From positions 1 to 47,764 of the forward strand of contig JAJRYB010000088.1 in NCBI GenBank assembly GCA_024275995.1: a stretch of DNA of 47,764 bases, read 5' to 3'. The notes under the pieces are model-generated. The model did not search any database and was not told the DNA's origin. It was given only the letters and a program-made list of their open reading frames with translations. A program made the translations under genes and the position numbers. Below, piece after piece: positions 33,701 through 41,015 of this stretch (the first letter of the stretch is position 1; each line of letters opens with the position of its first letter). The stretch comes from Planctomycetota bacterium. Its GTDB lineage: Bacteria > Planctomycetota > Phycisphaerae > SM23-33.

Positions 33701-35339
33701 GGTCCTGGGACGCATGGGGCGATGGACAGATGCCGTCAACGCGATGCAGGACCACATCGCGAAATTACCGGAGCGGTCCGTTGCGCAGGAAAAACGCCTG
33801 ATCGGTTACATGATCAGCGCCGGCCGGTATGAACCGGCACTGCAACGGCTGGACAGGATTCTCAGCGAGAACCCCTCCGACGCACAGGCGATGCTGCTCA
33901 AGGGTGAAGTGTATGCCGCCCGGGGCAATATCAACGAGGCGGAAAAGTTCTATAAGTCCGCAGCGGCGTTGAATCCGAATTACGCTCTTCCGTATCGGGC
34001 ACTGGCGAGAATGTATCGTCTCGCGGGGAATATCGGCGGCGCGCTTCAGGCGCTTCGCAAGGCGAGGACGATTTCCGACGACATCGGGACCGCATTCGCT
34101 CTGGCGAGGGTCTATTTCCAGAACGGTGATTTTGCGGACACCGAACGGATATGCCGTGACCTTGTGAAGAATCCGGACCAACCGATCAAGAACCAGGCGT
34201 ATCGATTGCTGCTGCAGGTCCAGATGCGGCAGAAAAACTGGTCCGACATGACGATAAGAATTGCCGAAGCCCAAAAGGCTTTCCCGAAAGACGAAGTTTT
34301 CTGGTTGATCGAAGCGGACATGTGGCGTGCGCGCAAGGATGCGAACCGGCGTCTGCAAGCGTTTAATCAGGCATTGAAAATCGCGCCGAGTTCTCTGAGA
34401 GTGACGGCAGGATACCTGCGAGCTTTGCTGGACACTAAACGCTACGACGAAGTGGAGACCGTGGCGGCGAAGACGCAAGTTCCAGATGCCAAACGACCGA
34501 TCATCCTGGCGTATCGGGCGGCGGCGTTGGCATTGCAAAACAAGACCGTCCAGGCCGACAAGCTGTTCGTCGAGTCGCTGAAAAAAGCCCTCCCGAAGGA
34601 TTTTGCCACTATCGTTCGCCTCATAGCCGATGGTTATGGCCTGAAGAACGCTCCGGACAAGCTCAGGGGATGGGTTTCCCTGAGGCCCAGGGAATGGCGG
34701 TTGTTATCGGAACTCTCGGCCATTTGTCGAGAATCGCAACTGGCAAATTCCAACCGGGATTACTCTCAAGCCCTCTCGGCGTTGCAACAGGCCCTGGACC
34801 TGGCGGACACTCCCGCGGCGCGGGCACAGATTCATTATCGGTTCGCCCTGATGTACTACGAGCTTGGAAGGTTTGCCAAGGACAAGTCAGTCAAGGCGGC
34901 GTACTTTGAAAAAACCAAGGCGTCGTACAACGAGGTGCTCAAGATCGCTCCCGAGTCCGTAGGCACGTTGAACAACCTCGCCTACATGTATTCGAACGAC
35001 CTGGGCGAGCCGGACAAGGCTGAACCATACGCACGCCGGGCGGTCGACATGCGTCCGATGGACGGTAACATTCTCGACACGTACGGCTGGACGCTTGCGA
35101 AGCTCGGCCAGTTGGACAGGGCGCGGGCACAGTTGCAGCGATCGGTCAAACTCAAGCCCATGGCGGTCAATCGCTACCACCTGGGATGGGTCCTCCAGAG
35201 GCTTCGCAATTTCACCGAGGCCGAAATGCAATATGAGCTGGCACTCGGCATGGCGCAGGACGCGCAAAATGCCGAGTTGATAAAATTAGTGAACAATGCC
35301 CTTGATAGGGTTCGAAAAGATATAAGAGGTGAGGAGTAA
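30798..35339 (+). CDS. Giant membrane-anchored tetratricopeptide repeat protein
   Basis: The 1513-residue protein begins with a basic stretch (ARRRRRKINKR) and one membrane helix (VVLLLGVLGAFMLAAIVVAIIL). It is then almost entirely TPR-type helix pairs outside the membrane. Recurrent examples are AYAQRAQQAHQKQNYSLAIEQWEKAI, ARVAEKQGDMKALDQWI, ALARVYFQNGDFADTERICRDL and TLNNLAYMYSNDLGEPDKAEPYARRAVDMRP. It resembles the PEP-CTERM-system TPR proteins (PrsT type) encoded beside exosortases, but it lacks their lipobox and is anchored by a helix instead. A scaffold role in the polysaccharide secretion complex is inferred. It lies 29 bases after the EpsI-like gene, with GAGGTGAGGAG at its end serving the next gene. 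Confidence 0.85.
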   Translation: MARRRRRKINKRVVLLLGVLGAFMLAAIVVAIILRLPKDPTAYAQRAQQAHQKQNYSLAIEQWEKAIQYGQKAASAPLHEWHYLLANSQLDWITKRGNELNQTQRVGLYKQAKSNLQTALRIDPSYMDAQRMLCETIWQHETRRSRNYVDYIDEANKLLKLDPKDHLTYYRRSIAFASQIAAMGEESFQKAMVDIRKAVELKPDNVDYWSSMISLLYDRGLYDEVEQAYLRAEKANPTNPEIRVRHAGYLVRRNRKPEALKAIQDAIKVAPEKSTGNLALAQFHVGEAKYAEAMQALEAALKADETNGRVYLMMVDLYLQQRKTDDAIKVIRRGLSVIDKQAENISESTDASLAQRIRVGQVELTLRLANILLNEITKGGIEKDKRQEMLGEVKKCLDQAKAQGVAQPQVDSIAGQLAMAEEKPEEAFTLLRRAYDGMLRMNRVDVRAAAILISLYDRKGNPGESEKILDQILRVRPNSPAIWKAKARREIQLQRFGRALVAIRKVLELDKNDTEARDLRRAIEAVTSSDPTVPKGLKLNRQMVYLLLQRAADLWMDERQNEAVQFVESILQDTPKNLRVIQQLMGFYIRQGRLQEAQNLLSKAIKDNPDNEDLKFQSRLLAEKDREKQFEMRMARLEKELKNDPLALALSKANLCAMWNKDDEYLRYLREAEKLAPKSVVVIERLLSYAFRNKDWKQAEECIRKAEEADLDRVGGQTYRARLLMAKGEFESAIPVLNEVLALRPELKIAFAQLGECYLQTGELDEAKKAFEEAISRDPAFGPAVIGMARVAEKQGDMKALDQWILRARQLPSVKANAYVERHYLRIVEKEAPIEKKVSELIPKREGLFRRNPSDLVNVVRLGVLYEEVKRYGDAEKMYRYVYDNVSDKLSGARILADFYLRRNRTPEVARIFGECIDKAKTPAAKARAWVAYGDVLSVYDLSQSLTAMSEAIKVDGTYAPAYSAKAAVLGRMGRWTDAVNAMQDHIAKLPERSVAQEKRLIGYMISAGRYEPALQRLDRILSENPSDAQAMLLKGEVYAARGNINEAEKFYKSAAALNPNYALPYRALARMYRLAGNIGGALQALRKARTISDDIGTAFALARVYFQNGDFADTERICRDLVKNPDQPIKNQAYRLLLQVQMRQKNWSDMTIRIAEAQKAFPKDEVFWLIEADMWRARKDANRRLQAFNQALKIAPSSLRVTAGYLRALLDTKRYDEVETVAAKTQVPDAKRPIILAYRAAALALQNKTVQADKLFVESLKKALPKDFATIVRLIADGYGLKNAPDKLRGWVSLRPREWRLLSELSAICRESQLANSNRDYSQALSALQQALDLADTPAARAQIHYRFALMYYELGRFAKDKSVKAAYFEKTKASYNEVLKIAPESVGTLNNLAYMYSNDLGEPDKAEPYARRAVDMRPMDGNILDTYGWTLAKLGQLDRARAQLQRSVKLKPMAVNRYHLGWVLQRLRNFTEAEMQYELALGMAQDAQNAELIKLVNNALDRVRKDIRGEE

Positions 35340-35342
35340 CGT

Positions 35343-37559
35343 ATGAGCGTGATCCCAACACGAGATCGACCTCCGCAGGTTATGCGTACCGCTCCAGGCG
35401 TGGTGCGCAAAGGCCCTGGGATGCCTGCTGCTACCGGTTTGACCGGGCGCGACATCCTTCGGATCCTTCGGAAACGGAAATGGTTGATCATTCTTTTGGT
35501 AGGCATTTTTACCGCAATTTCCATTATATCGACCGCCCTTTGGTTGCAGTATTCCCCGTTCTATACCGCCGAGGCGCTGATCAGTGTGCGCCAACCGATG
35601 GGAGAAACGCTCAGGGGAGGCGCTAATCGTCCGATCAGTACGGACATCGTCAACCAAATGACGCGAACGCAGGCCCAGCTCATCAAGGGCGAACCGACGC
35701 TGGCTGACGTGGCGAGACGTGACGACGTTCGGGGGACGGCGTGGTACTCTCGCATAGGTCCGCAGAACGTACTCCAGGAGCTCGTGGACGAAATCCAGGT
35801 TGCGCCCATCCGGGACACCAACCTGATCCGGGTCTACATGAGTGGCGTTGCGCGCAACCCCACCGAACGGTCGGAATTGGCGCTGATCATAAATGCCGTA
35901 TGTATCGAGGCGATCAGGAGTGTCGTCTCGGTGGCCAAGCAAGGCCGCCAATCGCACATCGAAGAACTCCAGACCGAAAGTCGTAACCTGGCAACACAAC
36001 TGGCGCGCATAAGACGCGATATAGCCGCTGCGCTACCGACGGACTCTCCCAAAATCTCCGAATTCCGCACGGTTCTGAGTATCAAGTTCCAGGCGCTGGA
36101 GAACCAGGTCACGCGGTTGGAACTCGACTTGGCGCAAGCAAAGGCGATGCTTCAATCGCTTCGGGAACAGTCGCGCCGTGGAACGCTGTCCAGTCAACCA
36201 CAGGTTATGATGATCGTCGATAACGACCAGATCCTGCGATCGCTCCGCATTGCTGAAGTCAACCTTGAGACGCAGCGCAAAAGTCTGCTCCGCAAGTTCA
36301 TGCCCAAGCACCAGACCGTTATGGACCTGGAAACCCGGCTGGCGAGTGTCCGAAACCAGATCGTCGAACGCGAGAAAACCGTTACCAAGGACGCCATTAC
36401 GAGCCTTGTTGAAATGCGCCAAAATGAGGTTGACTCGCTGACGGCGCAATTGGCCGAGGTGCGTGACAGGCTTGCGAATACGAATGCCTCGCTCAAACGC
36501 GTGCAAGAAACGCTGGCGAGAGTGGACCAACTCCGTGCACAGGAAGATGCTCTGGTCTCGCAAATCGATCGCATCGATCAGCGCGAAACGGAACTGCGCA
36601 TCGCGGTTCGACGTGAAGAACCGATCCTGCTTGCACGATCCGCCACCGAACCGAGAGAACCGTCCATGCCGAAATGGTCGATCATGGTGCCCGTCGGCGT
36701 GATGCTGGGCCTGCTCATCGGCCTGTCACTGGCGTTCCTGCTGGAGTTCATCGACACGTCCATCAAGGGACCGGCCGACCTGACCAAACGCATGGATTTA
36801 CCGCTGCTGGGCGTCGTACCGCACACGGACGACCTCGAAGAAACAATCGACGACATTCGATTGGCCTTTGCCACGAATCCGAACTCGCTGATCGGCGAAG
36901 CGTTCCGACAGATTCGGACGTGCCTGATGTTCAGCGGTCCGGCCGAGCAACGGCGAAGCCTTCTGATCACCAGCCCTTCTCCAGAGGACGGACGCGGCAC
37001 CGTTACGATGAACCTGGCCGCCGCCATGTCCAGCGGAGGCAGGAACGTGCTCGTAGTGGACGCCAATTTCCGACAGCCTACCGTTCGGGAATTGTACCCC
37101 GACTGCCCGGAAGGCGGACTCAGCAGCGCCCTTACGGGACAGGCCGACTGGCGCGATCTGGTCCGCCAGGTCGAACCAAACCTTTCCGTGATGACTGCCG
37201 GACCACTTCCACCGAACCCTGCGGAATTGCTCGGCTCCGAACAGATGCAAACGCTGGTCTCGGAGATGGTCGCACAGTACGACCAGGTGGTCTTCAACGG
37301 GGCGCCCTGCCTGGTCGTAAGCGACGCTGCCGTGCTGAGCACGATGATCGACGCGGTGATTCTGGTCGTGCGTGCGGGTGTGAACACGTCCGGCATTGTG
37401 CAGCGAACGCGCATTATGCTGGATCGTGTTGGCGCGAGGATCCTCGGCGTGGTGCTCAATGGCATGCGTGCGACGGCAGGTGGGTATCTTCGCAAGAATT
37501 ACGATACGTTCTACGAGTATCACGAGCAGCGAAAGCTCCCCGTTAAAGACAAGGCGTAG
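35343..37559 (+). CDS. Wzz-type polysaccharide co-polymerase fused to a degenerate BY-kinase
   Basis: This 738-residue membrane protein has a Wzz domain with membrane helices near residues 45-65 (WLIILLVGIFTAISIIST) and 445-465 (WSIMVPVGVMLGLLIGLSLAFLLEFIDTS), and long coiled coils between. The C-terminal half is a bacterial tyrosine-kinase domain. Its Walker A reads SPEDGRGTVTMN, with R551 where the catalytic Lys belongs; Walker A' keeps D573 (VLVVDANFRQP). Walker B reads VVFNGAP, with N652 instead of Asp. The tail has four tyrosines (715, 720, 724, 726) like the autophosphorylated cluster of BY-kinases. It may control chain length without kinase activity. It ends the exosortase locus. Confidence 0.88.
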   Translation: MSVIPTRDRPPQVMRTAPGVVRKGPGMPAATGLTGRDILRILRKRKWLIILLVGIFTAISIISTALWLQYSPFYTAEALISVRQPMGETLRGGANRPISTDIVNQMTRTQAQLIKGEPTLADVARRDDVRGTAWYSRIGPQNVLQELVDEIQVAPIRDTNLIRVYMSGVARNPTERSELALIINAVCIEAIRSVVSVAKQGRQSHIEELQTESRNLATQLARIRRDIAAALPTDSPKISEFRTVLSIKFQALENQVTRLELDLAQAKAMLQSLREQSRRGTLSSQPQVMMIVDNDQILRSLRIAEVNLETQRKSLLRKFMPKHQTVMDLETRLASVRNQIVEREKTVTKDAITSLVEMRQNEVDSLTAQLAEVRDRLANTNASLKRVQETLARVDQLRAQEDALVSQIDRIDQRETELRIAVRREEPILLARSATEPREPSMPKWSIMVPVGVMLGLLIGLSLAFLLEFIDTSIKGPADLTKRMDLPLLGVVPHTDDLEETIDDIRLAFATNPNSLIGEAFRQIRTCLMFSGPAEQRRSLLITSPSPEDGRGTVTMNLAAAMSSGGRNVLVVDANFRQPTVRELYPDCPEGGLSSALTGQADWRDLVRQVEPNLSVMTAGPLPPNPAELLGSEQMQTLVSEMVAQYDQVVFNGAPCLVVSDAAVLSTMIDAVILVVRAGVNTSGIVQRTRIMLDRVGARILGVVLNGMRATAGGYLRKNYDTFYEYHEQRKLPVKDKA

Positions 37560-37679
37560 CAGACCCATGTACGCAGAAATCGGCCTCCAGCGGCGACAGG
37601 GAGTAACAGGTCGTCGGTGGGGGCCGCCTTCGTTACGCCAACGCCGTGCCGGATGACCTGGGGTATTGAGGTGGCATCC

Positions 37680-37708
37680 TTGATCGTAATCCCGCCGGGA
37701 GATACACT
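37680..37708 (+). promoter_or_regulatory. Candidate promoter for tRNA-Thr
   Basis: TTGATC (37680-37685) and TACACT (37703-37708) are separated by 17 bases, each matching the consensus at four of six positions. The predicted start near 37715 is about 20 bases before the tRNA 5' end. Confidence 0.5.
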
Positions 37709-37734
37709 GATCTTCGCCCGGCGACGACCGTTTT

Positions 37735-37806
37735 GCCAGCGTAGCTCAACGGTAGAGCACCGCTTTTGTAAAGCGGTGGTTGTGGGTTCGATTCCCTCCG
37801 CTGGCC
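37735..37806 (+). tRNA. tRNA-Thr (anticodon TGT)
   Basis: A 72-base cloverleaf has acceptor stem GCCAGCG/CGCTGGC, D stem GCTC/GAGC, and anticodon stem CCGCT/AGCGG with loop TTTGTAA (anticodon TGT, reading ACA). The T arm is GTGGG-TTCGATT-CCCTC. There is one T-T mismatch in the T stem, and the discriminator is C, unusual for threonine tRNAs. The CCA end is not encoded. The final 13 bases are repeated in each unit of the tandem array that starts directly after it. Confidence 0.9.
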
Positions 37807-38083
37807 TTCCCGAGAGTAGAGTCGGGGCGCCTACGGCGTCCCTCCGCTGGCCTTCCCGAGAGTAGAGTCGGGGCGCCTACGGCGTCCCTCCGCTGGCCTT
37901 CCCGAGAGTAGAGTCGGGGCGCCTGCGGCGTCCCTCCGCTGGCCTTCCCGAGAGTAGAGTCGGGGCGCCTGCGGCGTCCCTCCGCTGGCCTTCCCGAGTG
38001 AGTAGAGTCGGGGCGCCTGCGGCGTCCCTCCGCTGGCCTTTCCGAGAGTAGAGCCGGGGCGCCTGCGGCGTCCCTCCGCTGGC
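37806..38083 (+). repeat. Six tandem ~46-bp units carrying the tRNA-Thr 3' end
   Basis: Units start at 37806, 37852, 37898, 37944, 37990 (48 bp) and 38038. Each ends with TCCCTCCGCTGGC, identical to the last 13 bases of the tRNA acceptor arm (37793-37805). Each contains a hairpin, GGGGCGCC-TAC/TGC-GGCGTCCC, with an 8-bp stem including one G-T pair. The units differ only by A/G in the loop, one 2-base insertion and few substitutions. There are no unique spacers, so it is not CRISPR. The open frames across it on the minus strand are spurious. Confidence 0.9.
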
Positions 38084-38144
38084 CTGTGTCCGACGCAGCC
38101 GAGATGTCTTCCGCAAGGCGGTCCGGGCTTGCGCACGAGTCCGT

Positions 38145-38216
38145 ACCAAAGCGTACCGTTTCGTACAAGTCCGCACAAGTACGCACAAGTACGCAAATCC
38201 CGGGACAACCAGGAAC
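38145..38216 (-). repeat. Decamer-repeat element, copy B (inverted)
   Basis: Read on the minus strand this 72-bp element matches 142-223 with one single-base difference in the CCCAGG/CCCGGG flank and exactly one 10-bp unit fewer (three against four). It lies about 60 bases after the tRNA-derived tandem array. Confidence 0.7.
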
Positions 38217-38225
38217 AACCATGGA

Positions 38226-38582
38226 CGAAAAAAAACGGGGTTTGAGGACCTGGAATCAGGGTCCGGAAAGACGTAACATCCTTAATACCCGAAGGTTGCG
38301 CATCGTCCGCAATAGGCTCGCCGTTCCGCAGTAGTTGTTTTTGACCTGATTCTGTTTTCAAATAACATCGGGCGCGCGTAATGCGAGCCTTCCATACTTG
38401 GACGAATACCCCTGTTTTGACCACCCGAACAGGTAACTTTTCGAAAAGTGATGTGCGCAAGTTCTTATTCAGGCAGGGGATAAAAAAATTCATTTTTAGT
38501 GTCGTTTTGAGGGTCCGCTGGACTTTTCGGGCGCGCAAAAGGGGCGTTTTTTATGCCTATCCGCATATGACACAAGAACTTA
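38226..38582. other. Gene-free region with a promoter-like site and a palindrome
   Basis: No gene is supported between copy B and the palindromic element. A plus-strand promoter-like pair TTGACC (38341-38346) and TAACAT (38363-38368) with 16 bases between could drive a small RNA. A perfect 14-bp palindrome, ACTTTTCGAAAAGT, lies at 38436-38449. No recognised RNA family is seen. Confidence 0.35.
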
Positions 38583-38712
38583 GCAGGGATAAAGGAGATG
38601 AAAGGGATAAAGCGGAAGATGTTTTGAAAATGGAATGTCGGGTTTTGATTTCATTTCAATTTCATTTCAATTTCGATTCGATTCGTTTTGTTTTCATCCC
38701 GTTTATCCCTGC
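38583..38712. repeat. Palindromic MITE-like element II
   Basis: GCAGGGATAAA (38583-38593) is inverted at 38702-38712 (TTTATCCCTGC). The internal flanks also pair imperfectly (GGAGATGAAAGGGAT against ATCCCGTTTATCC-type sequence). The middle is AT-rich with a duplicated TTTCATTTCAA. It contains no gene. The remaining 119 bases up to cysH (38713-38831) hold two interleaved GC-rich stems (GCAGGCAG/CTGCCTGC and GAGCGGG/CCCGCTC) that may end the cysH transcript. Confidence 0.55.
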
Positions 38713-38831
38713 GAAACGTTTTTTGGTTTTTTGGAAAAGCGGGCAGGCAGGAAAGCGAAAGGTCGGGAGCGGGCGCACTGCCTGCTTCACTGTTCCCGCT
38801 CGCTTTGACGGTCGGTCGTGGACTTTCGGTA

Positions 38832-39563
38832 TCAGATGCCGCTGCCGCCCTTGTGCAGGCCGCATTCTTTGCCTCCCTGTTCCCAGGGGAACTTGCCGGC
38901 CCGTGCGCCGAGTTCCTCGCGAACGGGGATATGGCAGGGTTCGCAACCGATCACGAAGTACTTTTCCCCATACGGCGAGACGAAGTCGTAGAGCTTGTTG
39001 TACGGCAGGTTGTGCTGCTTGCCGTACCGCTCGACGTCTTCGCTCGACCAATCCCGCAGCGGATTGAGTTTCAAAATCCGTCGCCCATTTTTCGTCTGAA
39101 CCCAGGCCGCCTTGCGGGTCGATTCCTGTCGCTGCTGCGACTGGTCGGCCCGAAGCCCGGAAATCCAGACGTCCAGCGTCGCCAGTGCCCGTTGGAGCGG
39201 CTTGGTTTTTCGGATTCGGCAGCAGGTGCTCCGGGCCAGGAAGTGAGCGAATTGTCCCACGGTCCGGTGGAGATTCTCGATGTCTTCGGCCTCCGGGCAG
39301 AACCGCTCGATCGTGACGCCGTACCGCTCCTGGACCTCTTCGAGCAGGTCGTAGGTCTCCGGGGGGTTCATGAGCGTGTCGATGAAGAACACGCGGAAGG
39401 GTAAGTCCAGCCGGGAGGCGATATCGATGATCACGATGCCCGTCTTCTGCAGGCTCGTGCCGATTGCGGCGCGGTCGCCATACTGCTCGAAGGCGTGGCG
39501 CAGCATGTCCTCGGGAGGCATCGTCTCGAACTGTTCAAACTGGATCGTATCAGGCGGATTCAT
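38832..39563 (-). CDS. cysH: Adenylylsulfate (APS-type) reductase, CysH family
   Basis: The 243-residue cytoplasmic enzyme reduces APS or PAPS to sulfite with thioredoxin. The substrate-binding start (QYGDRAAIGTSLQKTGIVIID) and the FFIDTLMNPPETYDLL and VWISGLRADQS blocks are typical. It has the cysteine pairs of the [4Fe-4S] class: C114-C115 (STCCRIRKTKPL) and C207/C210 (GCEPCHIPVRE). The catalytic C234 lies in GKECGLH. The iron-sulfur cysteines mark the APS-preferring assimilatory class. No other cys genes are adjacent. It lies 98 bases downstream of the coiled-coil lipoprotein gene on the same strand, and next to the repeat-rich zone. Confidence 0.92.
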   Translation of the reverse strand: MNPPDTIQFEQFETMPPEDMLRHAFEQYGDRAAIGTSLQKTGIVIIDIASRLDLPFRVFFIDTLMNPPETYDLLEEVQERYGVTIERFCPEAEDIENLHRTVGQFAHFLARSTCCRIRKTKPLQRALATLDVWISGLRADQSQQRQESTRKAAWVQTKNGRRILKLNPLRDWSSEDVERYGKQHNLPYNKLYDFVSPYGEKYFVIGCEPCHIPVREELGARAGKFPWEQGGKECGLHKGGSGI

Positions 39564-39661
39564 CGCTGTTCTCTCTCAGATTTCGTCGAAGGTCGGCAGG
39601 GACACTACGCCTGCGATTGCCCGCGTGCAAGCACGTTGCGCGTCCTGCCGCCGGTTCGCTG

Positions 39662-40330
39662 CTATTCGGCGGGTTTCGTCGTTGTGGTTTTTTTATCGCC
39701 GGTCCTGGCGGACAGGCGGATCTTGCAGACCTTCTGGGCGCTGAAAGTCTTGCCCGTCAGGTAGTCGGTGAACTCCGCGCGAACGGTGATTTCCTCGTGA
39801 TCGGGCTTGCGGGACTTGAAGGGACACTCGAAGCTGTAATGGTACGTGAACGCGGCAGAGGACCAATGCCCGGATATCTCGTCCACGTCCCAGACGTACT
39901 CGCCGAGAAGGTTTTCTCCGGGCTTTTCCGCCAGATCGTAGAGTTGTATCTTCACCCTCCCCGCCGCCTTGATGACGCTGCCGGATTTGTCCAGCGGTCT
40001 GAGGAAAACCTTGATCGCGTCGTGCCCTTCTTTTCCGTCCGTGTCCAGGCCGCCGGTGTATCGGCCCAGCTCGATCTTCGCGACGTGGAAAAGTTTTTCC
40101 AGACGCTTGTCTCCCAGTTTCATTAGCGTCTGGATTTGTTTCTGCTGACCTGCGATCAGGCGATGCAACTCGCCCCTGCCCCGCTGAAGCTCGGTGAGTT
40201 CCTCTTTCGACGCCTGAAGCTCGGCCTGGCAGTCGTCCAGGTCCTTCTTCGGCACCAAGACGCATCCGGAGGAGCTAAGCGCAAGAACGAGTCCCATCGC
40301 CACCGACGCCAGTGCGATGCATCGTTTCAT
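39662..40330 (-). CDS. Coiled-coil lipoprotein of unknown function
   Basis: The 222-residue protein has a lipoprotein signal peptide ([21 protein letters not shown], lipidated Cys near residue 23). A coiled coil follows, about residues 30-75 ([32 protein letters not shown]), and then a beta-rich outer domain ([30 protein letters not shown] and [26 protein letters not shown]). The tail is Lys/Thr-rich. The start overlaps the end of clpP by 4 bases, so it is translationally coupled to it. I recognise no family and infer an outer-membrane or periplasmic location. A link to protein quality control is suggested only by position. Confidence 0.75.
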   Translation of the reverse strand: MKRCIALASVAMGLVLALSSSGCVLVPKKDLDDCQAELQASKEELTELQRGRGELHRLIAGQQKQIQTLMKLGDKRLEKLFHVAKIELGRYTGGLDTDGKEGHDAIKVFLRPLDKSGSVIKAAGRVKIQLYDLAEKPGENLLGEYVWDVDEISGHWSSAAFTYHYSFECPFKSRKPDHEEITVRAEFTDYLTGKTFSAQKVCKIRLSARTGDKKTTTTKPAE

Positions 40331-40956
40331 TTTTCATCCTTCTTTTCCGGCATTTCGGGCATGCGATCGAGGATCGCGTCGACGCAGCCGTACTCAATCG
40401 CTTCCTGCGCGTCCAACCACTTGTTGCGATCGCAATCGTGCTCGATCTGCTCGGGCTTCTGCCCGGTATGACTGGCGAGGATAGCATAAAGCTTCTTTCG
40501 CAGCCGAAGTATTTCCTGCGCTTCGATGTCCAGCTCCGTCGCCGGTCCGGTCAGCACGCCGCGAATCAGCGGCTGGTGTATCAGCACGCGCGAGTTGGGC
40601 AGGGTGAATCGTTTTCCCGGCGATCCGCCCGCCAGAAGCACCGCGCCCATGGACGCAGCCAGACCCACGCAGTAAGTGGCGATCTGCGGACGGACGAACT
40701 GCATTGTGTCGTATATCGCCAGGCCCGCCGAGACGTTCCCTCCGGGCGAGTTGATGTATATGCTGATGTCCGCGCGAGCGTCCTCGTTGCTGAGGAACAG
40801 CAGTTGTGCGACGACGACGTTGGCGACCTCGTCGTCGATCCCTCCTCCGACGAAGACGACCCGGTCGCTGAGCAGGCGGCTGTATATGTCGTACGCCCGC
40901 TCGCCGCGCCCGGTCTTTTCGATGACGATCGGTACCAGGTGTTGGTTCTCTACCAT
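40327..40956 (-). CDS. clpP: ATP-dependent Clp protease proteolytic subunit (first copy)
   Basis: This 209-residue serine protease forms the barrel that degrades proteins delivered by ClpX or ClpA-type ATPases. The catalytic triad is S102 ([14 protein letters not shown]), H127 (VLIHQPL) and D176 ([14 protein letters not shown]). [18 protein letters not shown] and the handle helix region are normal, and the length fits. It is one of two clpP genes in tandem, 59 bases from the other, with 7-bp repeats in the gap. Paired ClpPs often form mixed barrels. The tail is Glu/Lys-rich ([10 protein letters not shown]). The next gene starts within its last codons. clpX is not in the window. Confidence 0.95.
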   Translation of the reverse strand: MVENQHLVPIVIEKTGRGERAYDIYSRLLSDRVVFVGGGIDDEVANVVVAQLLFLSNEDARADISIYINSPGGNVSAGLAIYDTMQFVRPQIATYCVGLAASMGAVLLAGGSPGKRFTLPNSRVLIHQPLIRGVLTGPATELDIEAQEILRLRKKLYAILASHTGQKPEQIEHDCDRNKWLDAQEAIEYGCVDAILDRMPEMPEKKDEK

Positions 40957-40980
40957 GATGCAGCGGTCCTTTGTTTAGCG

Positions 40981-41008
40981 ATCAGCTATCAGCATTCAGC
41001 TTTCAGCT
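40981..41008. repeat. Four tandem 7-bp repeats between the clpP genes
   Basis: Heptamers ATCAGCT, ATCAGCA, TTCAGCT and TTCAGCT follow each other in the 59-bp gap between the two clpP genes. They are short-tandem-repeat-like and may affect the transcript or be slippage products. Confidence 0.7.
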
Positions 41009-41015
41009 TTATTTC

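Noticed and set aside
37806-38083. The tandem units as a CRISPR array
   Set aside because: There are no variable spacers; the whole unit repeats, and no cas genes are present.
142-38216. The 38-kb region as one composite transposon between the inverted decamer elements
   Set aside because: It contains core genes such as murJ, purH, nadA and secDF, no transposase acts at the ends, and no target duplication is visible.
37831-38538. Minus-strand frames with a repeated GGTPQAPRLYS pattern as a repeat protein
   Set aside because: They only translate the tandem DNA units and the decamer element. Three frames give similar products and no ribosome binding site is seen.
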